A DNA stretch of 64,000 bases from a bacterium 1XD21-13 (GTDB lineage Bacteria > Bacillota > Clostridia > Lachnospirales > Lachnospiraceae). Of the stretch, positions 24,906 to 34,013 are shown piece by piece (within the stretch, counting starts at the first letter, position 1; every line of letters starts with the position of its first letter). Below the pieces are notes generated by a model. The model worked only from the letters and a program-made list of their open reading frames with translations. It searched no databases and was not told where the DNA came from. A program made the translations under genes and the position numbers. The stretch is from NCBI GenBank assembly GCA_009917555.1, contig QZDX01000007.1, positions 124,001-188,000 of the forward strand, in the 5' to 3' direction.

Positions 24906-25697
24906 GTGGCACAGAGTAGGAAGGGTGCTCTGTATCTGCTTTTGGCAGCAGCCCTTTTAGCAGGATATATCTTAAATCGGGAAAAGAGCAGAGAGCAGGG
25001 CAAGGAGGAATTCCCAGCCGTAGACTGGATTCGGGCCCAGGAACAGTCCGATGTGGGAGTGATTGAACAGGAGCTTTTAAGGAGAGATCAGGCGGAGGAG
25101 GCAAAGCGCATTCAGGAGACGGCCGCGGAGGAGGCAAAGCCTGAGGAAGACAAGCCCATGGACAAGCAGAGCCTTCGAAGGCGCCTTGGATCTGCCGTGA
25201 TAGTGGGAGATTCCGTGGCGGAGGGTTTTCTGGATTATGAATTTTTGGAGTCGGACTGTGTGATTGCGGAGAAAGGGCTTCGGGCGGATTCGGCCGGGGA
25301 GGAGATCCGCAAGGCTCTTGATTTGTCTCCGGCACAGCTTTTTCTGTCCATAGGGCTGAATGATTTGGAATATTGCAGAGGGGACAGTGAACGGTTTGTC
25401 CGCTCCTACAGGCAGCGGATTCTGGAGATACGGGAGGAATATCCCACGCTTCCTATTTATATTAATGGAATTCTCCCCATATTGCCGGAGGCCATAGAGA
25501 AGAAGGCAGAGCTTGGGCAGGTATCCGCCTACAATGAGGCTCTGAGGCAGATGTGTGAGGAGCTTGGCCTTACCTTTATTGACAGCAGCGATCTTTTGGA
25601 GGGAAAGGAAGACTGGTATCAAAAGGATGCCATACATCTGAAATCACAGTTTTATCCTTTATGGCTGAATCGTATGGAAGAAATGGCGGGACTATAG
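24906..25697 (+). CDS. Membrane-anchored SGNH/GDSL hydrolase
   Basis: The 263-residue protein starts at GTG behind AAGGAGG. Residues about 7-22 form a single N-terminal membrane anchor, followed by a charged linker. The catalytic domain shows block I VIVGDSVAEGF (nucleophile Ser), block III GLNDLEY (GxND) and the DAIHL His of block V. Such enzymes act as esterases or acetyltransferases on cell-surface glycans. It heads a four-gene run with DUF4358, MBOAT and DHHW genes, so it probably belongs to polymer O-acylation or de-acylation outside the membrane. Confidence 0.85.
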   Translation: MAQSRKGALYLLLAAALLAGYILNREKSREQGKEEFPAVDWIRAQEQSDVGVIEQELLRRDQAEEAKRIQETAAEEAKPEEDKPMDKQSLRRRLGSAVIVGDSVAEGFLDYEFLESDCVIAEKGLRADSAGEEIRKALDLSPAQLFLSIGLNDLEYCRGDSERFVRSYRQRILEIREEYPTLPIYINGILPILPEAIEKKAELGQVSAYNEALRQMCEELGLTFIDSSDLLEGKEDWYQKDAIHLKSQFYPLWLNRMEEMAGL

Positions 25698-26183
25698 ATG
25701 AACGGGTGGGATATATTACTAAAGCTGGCAAAGGTCCTTCTGGTGGGCCTTTTGGTGGTGCTTCTAACCACATTGATTCATGGAAGCACCTGGCATGGGG
25801 ATTTTAAGGAGCTTAGGAAGAGGGTGGAGTCAAAGCTTCCTCTGTCCGACATGCAAAAGGGAGATGAACAGCTTCTCAGACGGCTTTACGGGCTCAATGC
25901 CGGGGAGCTTAAGCACTGGATTCTTTATACGGCCCAGGACAATATGGATGTGGAGGAGCTGCTTTTAGTAGAGGCCGCAGAGGAGGGGCAGATGGAGCTG
26001 ATCCGCCAGGCTGCCGAGAAGCGGGCGGAAACCCAAAGGAATAATTTTGAGGGCTACGGCCCGGAGCAGCTAAAGCTCATTGAGAAATATGTGCTTCGGG
26101 AATCAGAGCCCTATGTGCTGTTTGTTATCTCTGAGGATGCGGAGGCTGTGAAGGCTGAATTTGTGAAAGGATTGTATCGATAG
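25698..26183 (+). CDS. DUF4358-type membrane-anchored protein
   Basis: The 161-residue protein has one N-terminal membrane segment (residues about 8-27) and a C-terminal domain with the DUF4358 pattern: LYGLNAGELKHWILYTAQD, DVEELLLVEA, then FEGYGPEQLKLIEKYVL and VLFVISEDAE. The family is common in Lachnospiraceae and has no known activity. Its start codon follows the SGNH stop directly, implying coupled translation. Genes of this family often accompany MBOAT acyltransferases, as here; an accessory role in surface O-acylation is inference. Confidence 0.75.
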   Translation: MNGWDILLKLAKVLLVGLLVVLLTTLIHGSTWHGDFKELRKRVESKLPLSDMQKGDEQLLRRLYGLNAGELKHWILYTAQDNMDVEELLLVEAAEEGQMELIRQAAEKRAETQRNNFEGYGPEQLKLIEKYVLRESEPYVLFVISEDAEAVKAEFVKGLYR

Positions 26184-26207
26184 ACCCAGAAGGAAAGGGA
26201 ATGCATC

Positions 26208-27602
26208 GTGGTTTTTAGCAGTATTTTTTTTATTTTTTCATTTCTTCCGGTGACAATAGTTGCTTATTATCTGGTACCCCATAGAATGCGAAATGGGATT
26301 TTGCTGCTGACAAGTCTTTTTTTCTATGCCTGGGGAGAGCCGGTGTATCTGTTTTTGATGCTGTATAGCATTTTGTTTAATTATATTATGGGGATTGACA
26401 TAGCAAGAAAGCAGAGGCGCGGTAAGGGCGGAGGTGTCAGCCTGTTTTTTGGTGTGGTGATCAATCTGCTGATTCTGGGATTTTTTAAATACTACGGATT
26501 CCTGGCAGAGAATATTGAGACACTCACGGGGGCTGTCCTTCCAGAGCTTGAGCTGTCCCTGCCTATTGGTCTGTCCTTTTATACCTTTCAATCCCTTTCC
26601 TACCTTGTGGATGTGTATCGGGGAAAGGCCCGGTATCAAAAAAATATTCTGTCCTTTGGATTGTATATTTCTATGTTTCCGCAGCTGGTGGCAGGACCGA
26701 TTGTGCAGTATTCGGATATTGACGCCCAGCTTAAGAGCCGAAAAACCTCCATGGATAAGTTTGGACAGGGAGTCCGGTACTTTATCTGGGGCCTGGGGAA
26801 AAAGGTGCTGCTGGCCAATAATTTAGGAGCCGTGTACGAGGCGGTTGCGGCCCTGCCCGCTCTGTCCGTGCTTTCCGCATGGGTGGGGGCCTTGGCTTAT
26901 ACCTTTCAGATTTACTATGATTTCAGCGGTTATTCCGATATGGCTATCGGCCTTGGGCGGATGTTCGGCTTTGAGCTAAAGGAGAATTTTTCACATCCCT
27001 ACTGTGCCCGCAGCATTACGGAGTTCTGGCGCAGATGGCATATTTCCCTGGGGTCCTGGTTTCGGGAATATGTCTATATTCCTCTGGGCGGCAACCGGGT
27101 GAGTGTGCTGCGGCACATCCTGAATCTGCTGCTTGTGTGGGCATTGACGGGCCTCTGGCACGGCGCCAGCTGGAACTTTGTTGTATGGGGCCTTTACTAT
27201 GGCGTGCTTTTGATTTTGGAAAAATACCTTCTTCGCAGGGTGACGGAGCGGATTCCGATTCTTGGCACAATCTATACCATGCTGCTGGTGATTGTGGGCT
27301 GGGTCTTCTTTTTCAGCCCTACCCTGGGAGCGGCAGGAAGCTATCTGAAGGCCATGGCGGGTGTTGGAACAGTGGGAATTACGGACGAGGCGGGAATGTA
27401 TTATCTGCTTACCAGTCTGGTTTTATTCTGGCTTTCCTGGATCTTTGCCGTGCCAACAGCCTCCCGCATATCGGAGGAGCATATGGAACGGTCAGACGGG
27501 TGGGCGCCTTTGTTCCTTCTCATTCATGTGGGGATTTTTATGACAGCAGTAGCCTATTTGATTCATGACACCTATAACCCGTTCCTGTATTTCCGATTTT
27601 AA
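26208..27602 (+). CDS. MBOAT-family O-acyltransferase (AlgI/DltB-like)
   Basis: The 464-residue polytopic protein has the MBOAT signature FWRRWHISLGSWFREYVYI and the catalytic His in LTGLWHGASWNFVVWG. AlgI-type proteins move acyl groups across the membrane to extracellular acceptors with help from SGNH/DHHW partners, both found alongside. GTG 26208 behind AGGAAAGGG is the start; an ATG at 26201 is out of frame. The polymer target (exopolysaccharide, teichoic acid or peptidoglycan) is not indicated: no dltA/dltC or glycosyltransferase genes are adjacent. Confidence 0.9.
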   Translation: MVFSSIFFIFSFLPVTIVAYYLVPHRMRNGILLLTSLFFYAWGEPVYLFLMLYSILFNYIMGIDIARKQRRGKGGGVSLFFGVVINLLILGFFKYYGFLAENIETLTGAVLPELELSLPIGLSFYTFQSLSYLVDVYRGKARYQKNILSFGLYISMFPQLVAGPIVQYSDIDAQLKSRKTSMDKFGQGVRYFIWGLGKKVLLANNLGAVYEAVAALPALSVLSAWVGALAYTFQIYYDFSGYSDMAIGLGRMFGFELKENFSHPYCARSITEFWRRWHISLGSWFREYVYIPLGGNRVSVLRHILNLLLVWALTGLWHGASWNFVVWGLYYGVLLILEKYLLRRVTERIPILGTIYTMLLVIVGWVFFFSPTLGAAGSYLKAMAGVGTVGITDEAGMYYLLTSLVLFWLSWIFAVPTASRISEEHMERSDGWAPLFLLIHVGIFMTAVAYLIHDTYNPFLYFRF

Positions 27603-27621
27603 TGGTAAGGAGGGAAGGCTG

Positions 27622-28788
27622 ATGAGACGATGGATAAGAATAAGAGAACCCTCCTCCAATGCCTGGTTAGGGCTTTGGTTTCTGATAGCCCTGTTTTCCT
27701 TTGGAGCCCTGAATTTTTTTTCCAAGGATCGGGTTTTTTCGGAGACGGAGAATCGGTATCTGGAGCAAAGGCCCGTCCTGCGGCTTTCGGAGCTGATGGA
27801 CGGAAGGTTTATGAGCAGCTATGAAAAGTACCAGACGGATCAGTTTTTTTCTCGGGATTCCTGGATTCAATTCCGATCTGCGGCGGACCGGTTTTTGGGA
27901 AAAAATGAATCCGGCGGTGTTTATTTGGGCAAGGGGGAACAGCTTTACGAGAAGCCGGAAAAGCTGGAGCAGCAGGTTTGGAACAATCTGGATGCCATAA
28001 AAGAGTTTGCCGGCCTTCACAGGGATAAGGGAATTTATCTTTTGCTGGCCCCGGGAGCCGCAGGGGTGAAGCCGGAGGGATTACCGCCCTTTGCACCCAT
28101 TGAGGATCAGGCAGGGCAGCTGCGGCAGATTCATGAGTATTTGGAGGGAGCCGTACAGGAGATTCCCGTATACGGGACCTTGCGGGAGCACAGGGAGGAG
28201 TATCTCTATTATCGGACGGATCATCACTGGACGACCCTGGGGGCCTGGTACGCCTTTCTTAAGGCAGAGCAGGTGATGGGACTTGAGGCAGGGCCGGACA
28301 TGGAGGCTTATCCGGTGACTAACCGGTTTCAGGGAACCCTGGCGTCCAGAAGCGGCTATCGGGTTCCTTCCGATACCATTTCTGTTTTTTGGCCCCGGCA
28401 GGAGGAGCATCTGGTGGTGACCTATGTGGAGGAGCAGAAGAAATCAGCCTCTCTGTATGCTTCCAAAAAGCTGGAGGGACGGGATCAGTATGGGGTGTTT
28501 CTGGATGGAAATCATCCGGTGGTAAGAATTCGCACCATGGCGGAGAGTGAGCGGACCCTTTTGATTTTCAAGGATTCCTATGCCAACTGCTTTGTGCCAT
28601 TTTTGACGGCCCATTTTCGGGAAATTGTGCTGGTAGATCCCCGCTATTATTATGGAAATGTGGATACGCTCATGGGTGAGCAGGAATTTACGGATATTTT
28701 GTTTTTATACAATTTAAATACCTTTCTGGAGGATGATGTCCTGCATTTTGTTTTAGAGGATTCCAAGGAGAAGCCTACGGAAGTGTAA
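27622..28788 (+). CDS. DHHW-family protein (AlgJ/AlgX-like)
   Basis: The 388-residue protein has one N-terminal membrane segment (WLGLWFLIALFSFGAL) and an extracellular domain with the family motif YRTDHHWTTLGAWYAF and a later Ser/Asp-containing LLIFKDSYANCFVPFL. These two blocks give the Asp-His-Ser site of AlgJ/AlgX-type acetyltransferases. ATG 27622 behind AAGGAGGG is chosen. It is likely the extracellular partner of the MBOAT protein. Its end overlaps the convergent DUF5721 gene by 14 bp. Confidence 0.88.
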   Translation: MRRWIRIREPSSNAWLGLWFLIALFSFGALNFFSKDRVFSETENRYLEQRPVLRLSELMDGRFMSSYEKYQTDQFFSRDSWIQFRSAADRFLGKNESGGVYLGKGEQLYEKPEKLEQQVWNNLDAIKEFAGLHRDKGIYLLLAPGAAGVKPEGLPPFAPIEDQAGQLRQIHEYLEGAVQEIPVYGTLREHREEYLYYRTDHHWTTLGAWYAFLKAEQVMGLEAGPDMEAYPVTNRFQGTLASRSGYRVPSDTISVFWPRQEEHLVVTYVEEQKKSASLYASKKLEGRDQYGVFLDGNHPVVRIRTMAESERTLLIFKDSYANCFVPFLTAHFREIVLVDPRYYYGNVDTLMGEQEFTDILFLYNLNTFLEDDVLHFVLEDSKEKPTEV

Positions 28789-29278
28789 AGCGAATGTCCT
28801 GCTTCAGGAAAAACCTTTGGACCATCTGATCCCAGGCATGCTCCAGAGACTTATCCATAGTAAAGAGGTTCAGTGACACGGCCGTGGTGCAGAAAAGTCC
28901 TGCGGCGTCATAGCGGATGTTCAGGATCAGGCCGCCGATATCCTGCATGGAGAAGGTGCTTTCTGTCTGTGCCAGCAGCTTTTTTGTGTTCTCAGGAGAA
29001 AGCTGAAGAGTAAAACGAAAGCTGAGAGGGGTTCGCTTTCCCTTGATAAGCTCCAGACAGAAGGGGCGAAGATTCTGCCACAGGGAGAATTGGCGCTCTG
29101 AAAGCTTCAAAAGCTCCTGCTCTTCCTGGGAGTAGTAGTCGGGCCTTAGGCGGCCGTCCACATGAAAGGTATTGTAGGTGGTGATGGTACCCTCCACCAC
29201 AAGAAAGGGATCAAAGGTATTGTTCAGTAAAAGACGGTTCATAAAGTCTTTTACATCTTGGATTTGCAGTGCAAGCAT
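28775..29278 (-). CDS. DUF5721-type cytoplasmic protein
   Basis: The 167-residue protein begins MLALQIQDVKDFMNRLL and contains FLVVEGTITTYNTFHVDGR and RPFCLELIKGKRTPLSFRF, the pattern of DUF5721, a family of unknown function conserved in Lachnospiraceae and often near the M18 aminopeptidase gene, as here. No signal peptide or membrane segment is seen. ATG 29278 behind GGAGG is chosen. It is transcribed divergently from the aminopeptidase gene, with about 100 bp between. Confidence 0.7.
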   Translation of the reverse strand: MLALQIQDVKDFMNRLLLNNTFDPFLVVEGTITTYNTFHVDGRLRPDYYSQEEQELLKLSERQFSLWQNLRPFCLELIKGKRTPLSFRFTLQLSPENTKKLLAQTESTFSMQDIGGLILNIRYDAAGLFCTTAVSLNLFTMDKSLEHAWDQMVQRFFLKQDIRFTLP

Positions 29279-29377
29279 TGGGAACCTCCTGGTTTGTGAA
29301 AGCTTGAGAGTGAGTTCTGTATTAGTATACATGGAAATGAAGGGAAATGCAATGAAGGAAGGAGAAAGGATAGAAGG

Positions 29378-30679
29378 ATGAGTACAAATGGATATGCGGA
29401 GGATCTGCTGCAGCTTGTGGAGGAGGGAACCTCTCCCTTTCATGTGGTGAGCAGTGTGGAGCGTCAGCTGAGGGCGGGAGGCTTTCAGCAGTTGTACATG
29501 GAGCAGGATTGGAGTCTTAATAATGGAGGAAGCTATTATGTGATTCATCATGGCTCCAGTCTGGTGGCATTTACGGTGGGAAAGGCTTTTCAGTTCGGGG
29601 ATGTTTTTCGGGTTGCGGCGGCTCATACGGATTTTCCGGGGCTTCGGGTGAAGCCGGCGCCGGAGATCACCAAGGATGGCTATCGTCAGCTGAATGTGGA
29701 GGTCTATGGAGGCGCTATTTTAAATACCTGGCTGGACCGTCCCCTGTCTGCGGCAGGACGAGTGGTGCTGCGAGGTGAGAAGGTCTTTGAGCCAAGAATA
29801 CGCCTGGTGGATTTTCGGAAGCCCTTTCTTACAATTCCCAATCTGGCCATTCACATCAATCGGGATGTGAATAAGGGAGTGGAACTCAATAAGCAGACGG
29901 ATATGCTTCCGGTTCTGGGGCTGTGTGGCGAGGAGGAGGAAAAGGAAGAATTTTTCCGAAAGTGTCTGGCCAGGGAGCTTCAGGTGGAGCCGGAGGAGAT
30001 TCTGGAGTATGAGCTGGGGCTATACAATACGGATACGGGAGATTTTCTGGGGCTTTCGGAGGAATTTATTTCATCTCCCAGGCTGGATAATCTGACCTCC
30101 GTGCAGGCCATTACCACAGGGCTTCTGTCTGGTGCCAGGGACAGGGGGATTAATGTGGCGGCCTTCTTTGACCACGAGGAGATCGGGAGCCGTACCAAGC
30201 AGGGAGCAGGCTCTGTGTTGCTTTCTGCCGTTTTGGAGCGAATTCTTTTGTCCTATGGAAGAGGAAGGGAGAAGCTTCTGGAGAGCTTTTCCAAGAGTAT
30301 GCTGCTCTCTGTGGATGTGGGTCATGGTCTTCATCCCAATAAGGCGGATAAGAACGATCCCACCAACAAGGATGTGCTGGGAAAGGGAATCTGCATCAAG
30401 GAGGCCAGCGGACAGTCCTACGCTACGGACAGTGAGGCGGTGGCCATTGTGCAGCAGCTCTGTGAGGCGGAGCAGATTCCCTATCAGAAGTTTGTGAATC
30501 GATCCGACGGAACCAGCGGGGGGACCCTGGGCTCCATTGCATCCACCCTCTTTCCTGTGAGGACTGTGGATATTGGCGTGCCGCTGCTGGCCATGCATTC
30601 CAGCCGGGAGCTGATGGGAACAGCGGATCAGGAGAGCCTGGTGCGGGTGGTGAAGGCGTTCTATTCCTGGGAGCAATAA
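29378..30679 (+). CDS. M18-family aminopeptidase
   Basis: The 433-residue protein has all M18 metal motifs: AAHTDFPGLRVKP, SSPRLDNLTSVQA, FFDHEEIGS and VDVGHGLHPN, with a C-terminal AMHSSRE His. These dizinc enzymes remove N-terminal residues, preferentially acidic or neutral, from cytoplasmic peptides and form tetrahedral dodecamers. Length is normal. A GGAGAAAGG site precedes the ATG. There is no signal peptide. Confidence 0.93.
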   Translation: MSTNGYAEDLLQLVEEGTSPFHVVSSVERQLRAGGFQQLYMEQDWSLNNGGSYYVIHHGSSLVAFTVGKAFQFGDVFRVAAAHTDFPGLRVKPAPEITKDGYRQLNVEVYGGAILNTWLDRPLSAAGRVVLRGEKVFEPRIRLVDFRKPFLTIPNLAIHINRDVNKGVELNKQTDMLPVLGLCGEEEEKEEFFRKCLARELQVEPEEILEYELGLYNTDTGDFLGLSEEFISSPRLDNLTSVQAITTGLLSGARDRGINVAAFFDHEEIGSRTKQGAGSVLLSAVLERILLSYGRGREKLLESFSKSMLLSVDVGHGLHPNKADKNDPTNKDVLGKGICIKEASGQSYATDSEAVAIVQQLCEAEQIPYQKFVNRSDGTSGGTLGSIASTLFPVRTVDIGVPLLAMHSSRELMGTADQESLVRVVKAFYSWEQ

Positions 30680-30814
30680 AATCATCTACAGTCTTTTGTA
30701 TAAAGTGTCTCATGGTTTCAAAAACTACTTGAAAAACATATGAGGGTATGTTACCATCATATGTAGTATTAAAAACCACATTTGACAGTGGAACGAGCAA
30801 GTAGGAGGCATGTT

Positions 30815-31654
30815 ATGAGTTACAAGATTGTTGTTGACAGCTGCGGTGAACTTCCGGAGAATTATAAGAAGGATGAGCATTTTGAGAGCGTGCCGCTGGT
30901 GTTGGATATAGACGGGCATCATGTGGTGGACGACGAGACCTTTGATCAGGCGGATTTCCTGAGACGGGTGGCAGAGAGCCCCAACTGCCCCAAGTCCTCC
31001 TGCCCCTCACCGGAGCGCTATCTGGAGGCATATACCTGTGAGGCTGAGAATGTATATGCGGTTACCCTTTCCGCAGAGCTGAGCGGCTCCTATAACAGCG
31101 CGGAGCTTGGAAGGAAGCTTTATCTGGAGGAGAGAGGGCAAAAGAATATTCATGTGTTCAATTCCTGTTCCGCTTCCATTGGGCAGACCTTGATTGCTAT
31201 GAAGATTGAGGAGTGTGAGAAGGCTGGAATGGCCTTTGAGAAGGTAATTGAGACGGTGGACAGTTATATAGCGGGGCAGAATACGTATTTTGTGCTGGAA
31301 TCCTTGGAAGCTCTTCGTAAGAACGGGCGCCTCAGCAATCTGAAGGCATTTGTGGCCAATGCTTTGAATATTAAGCCGGTTATGGGGGCTACTCCCATCG
31401 GTACGATCTGCCAGCTTGATCAGGCAAGGGGAATCAATCGGGCTTTAAAGAAGATGGTGGAATACATTGGGAAGGATTTGAAGAATCCGGCGGAGAAGCT
31501 TTTGGCGATTTCTCATTGTAATTGTCCGGAGCGGGCGAAGATGGTGAAGGATGAGATCTTAAAGCATATGTCGGTGAAGGATGTGTTGATTCTGGATACG
31601 GCAGGCGTCAGCAGCCTTTATGCCAGTGACGGGGGGATCATCATAGTAGTTTAG
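30815..31654 (+). CDS. DegV-family fatty-acid-binding protein
   Basis: The 279-residue protein has the DegV pattern: KIVVDSCGELPENY at the start, SSCPSPERY, the fatty-acid carboxylate site VTLSAELSGSYNSAE and the central ESLEALRKNGRLSNLKAF. Family members bind long-chain fatty acids and, as FakB, present them to the kinase FakA; FakA is not in the window. ATG 30815 lies 6 nt after AGGAGG. Single gene. A TTGAAA-17-TACCAT promoter candidate lies near 30.73 kb. Confidence 0.9.
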   Translation: MSYKIVVDSCGELPENYKKDEHFESVPLVLDIDGHHVVDDETFDQADFLRRVAESPNCPKSSCPSPERYLEAYTCEAENVYAVTLSAELSGSYNSAELGRKLYLEERGQKNIHVFNSCSASIGQTLIAMKIEECEKAGMAFEKVIETVDSYIAGQNTYFVLESLEALRKNGRLSNLKAFVANALNIKPVMGATPIGTICQLDQARGINRALKKMVEYIGKDLKNPAEKLLAISHCNCPERAKMVKDEILKHMSVKDVLILDTAGVSSLYASDGGIIIVV

Positions 31655-31697
31655 ATTAAAATAAAATTTTTCATGGATTTTTTCTCATTTTGTGATA

Positions 31698-31796
31698 TAA
31701 TGAGCGTTAGCGAGAAGAGTGTGCTTGCACATTCGGCGAGCGGCGAATGGCGATCATGAATCTCTGATTCATGATGTAATGAGCGTTAGCGAGAAG
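31698..31796 (+). repeat. Leader element: 20-bp direct repeats enclosing three hairpins
   Basis: TAATGAGCGTTAGCGAGAAG occurs at 31698-31717 and again at 31777-31796. Between them are hairpins TGTGC-tt-GCACA, ATTCG...CGAAT and TCATGAATC-tct-GATTCATGA. An extended -10 (TGATATAAT, 31693-31701) immediately precedes, so most of the element is transcribed as the leader of the small membrane-protein gene. Confidence 0.65.
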
Positions 31797-31816
31797 TAAA
31801 GAGAGGATTTTGCAAA

Positions 31817-32062
31817 ATGAGTCAGGAAAAAGTAAACCGTTATAAAGAGGAAAAAGCGAAGCGTAAGGAGATTTTAGCCAAGGAGAAGCGGAAACAGACC
31901 ATCACGAAGATCTGCGCAGGTGTTATTGCGCTGGCGCTGGTTTGCTGGATTGGGTATTCTGTGTATGACATGGCGACGAGGCCAGATACCTCTACTATAG
32001 AAATGGATGCTTCTGCACTGGATTCTTATCTTTCCTCTATGGGGACGGAGACTGCGGAGTAG
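31817..32062 (+). CDS. Small single-pass membrane protein, unknown function
   Basis: The 81-residue protein begins with a highly charged Lys/Glu segment (VNRYKEEKAKRKEILAKEKRKQ), then one membrane segment (about residues 32-50, ICAGVIALALVCWIGYSVY), and a short acidic or Ser-rich exterior tail. This topology is common in uncharacterised Lachnospiraceae proteins. GAGAGGA lies upstream, a little far from the ATG. It is monocistronic, between a hairpin leader and a large foldback. Confidence 0.65.
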   Translation: MSQEKVNRYKEEKAKRKEILAKEKRKQTITKICAGVIALALVCWIGYSVYDMATRPDTSTIEMDASALDSYLSSMGTETAE

Positions 32063-32072
32063 GAGCGGACGT

Positions 32073-32291
32073 ATAGACTGCCGAAAAGTCAGCCGTCAGA
32101 CTTTTCCATATCCGTGTTCGGACGGTTCACGTACATTCGTCTGCCTTTGTCGGACGTTGCTTTTAAGGTGTTGACAGGCTTCGCCTGTTTGGATGCTTAC
32201 TACAACGTTCGCCAAATTCAGACGAATGTTCGCGAACAGCCGGACACTAGGATATTGGAGAAGTCTGACGGCTGACTTTTCGGCAGTCTAT
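32073..32291. repeat. 219-nt long foldback element
   Basis: The outer arms are perfect over 31 bp (32073-32103 with 32261-32291, beginning ATAGACTGCCGAAAAGTCAG). Pairing continues inwards with few mismatches (CATTCGTCTG with CAGACGAATG; GGACGTTG with CAACGTTC) to an apical ACAGGC-ttc-GCCTGT hairpin near 32175-32189. Almost the whole element is base-paired. It fills the gap between a plus-strand gene and the convergent argG gene. Confidence 0.9.
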
Positions 32292-32397
32292 CCTGACTTT
32301 GGGGGCGGTTTGGATTTGGGATTGGAATGTAGATTTGATGGATAAGAGGTGGAAATCGGTTTTGGGATTTCCACCTCTTTTGAGGGAGTTCATATTT

Positions 32398-33624
32398 TTA
32401 TTTTTTGGAGGCTTCTACCTCGGCCATCTTCATGGCCCGTACCTTTAGGGGCAGGCCGAAGAGGGTGATGAAGCCGCTGGCGTCGTGGTGGTCGTAGAGA
32501 TCTCCGGTGGTGAAGGAGGCCAGGGATTCGTTGTACAGGCTGTAGGGAGAGGTGGTTCCGGCTTTGATGATGTTGCCCTTGTAGAGCTTGAACTTTACTT
32601 CTCCGGTTACGTATTCCTGGGTGCTGGTGATGAAGGACTGTATGGCTTCACGTAAGGGGGTGAACCACTTGCCCTCGTATACAATCTGGGCGAATTTGTT
32701 GCCCAGGTCTTTTTTTACTTCCATGGTAGCCCGATCCAGTACCAGCTCTTCCAATTGCTGATGGGCTTCCATGAGGATGGTTCCTCCGGGGGTCTCGTAT
32801 ACACCGCGGGACTTCATGCCTACTACACGGTTTTCTACGATGTCTACGATGCCGATGCCGTGCTTGCCGCCTAAGGCATTCAGCTCGGTGATGATCTCGG
32901 ATACCTTCATGGACTTGCCGTTCAAAGAGGTGGGGATGCCTTTTTCGAAGGTCATAGTGACATACTCACCCTCGTCCGGGGCTTTTTCCGGGGTGACGCC
33001 AAGAACCAGCATATGCTCGTAGTTGGGCTCGTTGGCCGGGTCCTCAAGCTCCAGTCCCTCGTGGCTGATGTGCCACAGGTTCCGGTCACGGCTGTAGCTC
33101 TGGCTGTGATCGAAGGGCAGGTTGATGCCATGCTGACGGCAGTATTCGATCTCGTCCTCACGGGACTGCATGGTCCATACGTCGGTCATCCGCCAGGGGG
33201 CGATGATGGTCAGATCCGGGGCCAGGGCTTTGATGCCAAGCTCGAAGCGGATCTGGTCGTTACCCTTGCCGGTTGCTCCGTGGCAGATGGCGGAAGCGCC
33301 CTCCTTGCGGGCGATTTCTACGAGACGCTTGGCAATGGCGGGGCGGGCCATGGAGGTGCCCAGGAGATATTTGTGCTCGTATACGGCGCCTGCCTGTACG
33401 CAGGGCATGATGTAGTCGTCACAGAATTCGTCGATGATATTTTCTATGTACAGCTTGGAAGCACCGGAGAGCTTAGCACGCTCCTCCAGGCCGTCAATCT
33501 CATTTCCCTGTCCACAGTTGATGCAGCAGCAGATGACCTCATAATCAAAATGCTCCTTCAGCCAGGGAATGATGGCTGTGGTATCCAATCCGCCGGAATA
33601 GGCCAGTACAACTTTTTCTTTCAT
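32398..33624 (-). CDS. argG: Argininosuccinate synthase
   Basis: The 408-residue protein is full length with the ATP pyrophosphatase P-loop [10 protein letters not shown] at the N terminus, [15 protein letters not shown] and the type-specific [15 protein letters not shown]-like block (here [15 protein letters not shown]). It joins citrulline and aspartate with ATP in arginine synthesis. AGGAGG precedes the ATG. No argH follows in the window. Upstream ARG-box-like sites suggest ArgR repression. Confidence 0.96.
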   Translation of the reverse strand: MKEKVVLAYSGGLDTTAIIPWLKEHFDYEVICCCINCGQGNEIDGLEERAKLSGASKLYIENIIDEFCDDYIMPCVQAGAVYEHKYLLGTSMARPAIAKRLVEIARKEGASAICHGATGKGNDQIRFELGIKALAPDLTIIAPWRMTDVWTMQSREDEIEYCRQHGINLPFDHSQSYSRDRNLWHISHEGLELEDPANEPNYEHMLVLGVTPEKAPDEGEYVTMTFEKGIPTSLNGKSMKVSEIITELNALGGKHGIGIVDIVENRVVGMKSRGVYETPGGTILMEAHQQLEELVLDRATMEVKKDLGNKFAQIVYEGKWFTPLREAIQSFITSTQEYVTGEVKFKLYKGNIIKAGTTSPYSLYNESLASFTTGDLYDHHDASGFITLFGLPLKVRAMKMAEVEASKK

Positions 33625-33703
33625 TACTTTATATCCTCCTCAATCTGTATTTATCTATGGAACGGTTTCCCGCTCCCAATCCTTGAATTTCTCACTGACA
33701 AAT

Positions 33704-33732
33704 AATATACAACATAGCCTGGAAAGATGCAA
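33704..33732 (-). promoter_or_regulatory. argG: argG promoter
   Basis: Minus strand TTGCAT (33727-33732), 17 bp, TATATT (33704-33709), about 80 bp before the start codon. Confidence 0.75.
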
Positions 33733-33733
33733 G

Positions 33734-33829
33734 TGAAAATTTATACATATTTATAAGCTAAAAATGCGTACAAGTTGTAAAAAATGATATTTTTATACAT
33801 TATATACAGTAAAAATGTATAATTATTTA
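33734..33829. promoter_or_regulatory. ARG-box-like sites upstream of argG
   Basis: TGAAAATTTATACA (33734-33747; on the minus strand TGTATAAATTTTCA) matches the ArgR pattern TGNATWWWWATNCA at 13 of 14 positions and abuts the -35 box. TGTATAATTATTTA (33816-33829) matches at 13 of 14. The rest of the 33624-34014 gap is AT-rich with no gene seen. Confidence 0.55.
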
Positions 33830-34013
33830 TTCTGAGATAATAAGTTCCTTGCATCTTCCTTCTCAGAAGCTTTTGTACGCCCAATTCAAATCTCCTGGCA
33901 ATGGAAGGTATGGAAAGTTTCTGCTGAAATGTCTTGTGTCCTTTTCCGGAATGTAGTATGATGTGGAAAACATATGTTTGCAAAAATATACAGGAAAAGG
34001 CAGGATCATAGAT

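Noticed and set aside
31698-31796. Possible CRISPR remnant from the duplicated 20-bp sequence
   Set aside because: Only two copies, the spacer is full of hairpins and no cas genes are present.
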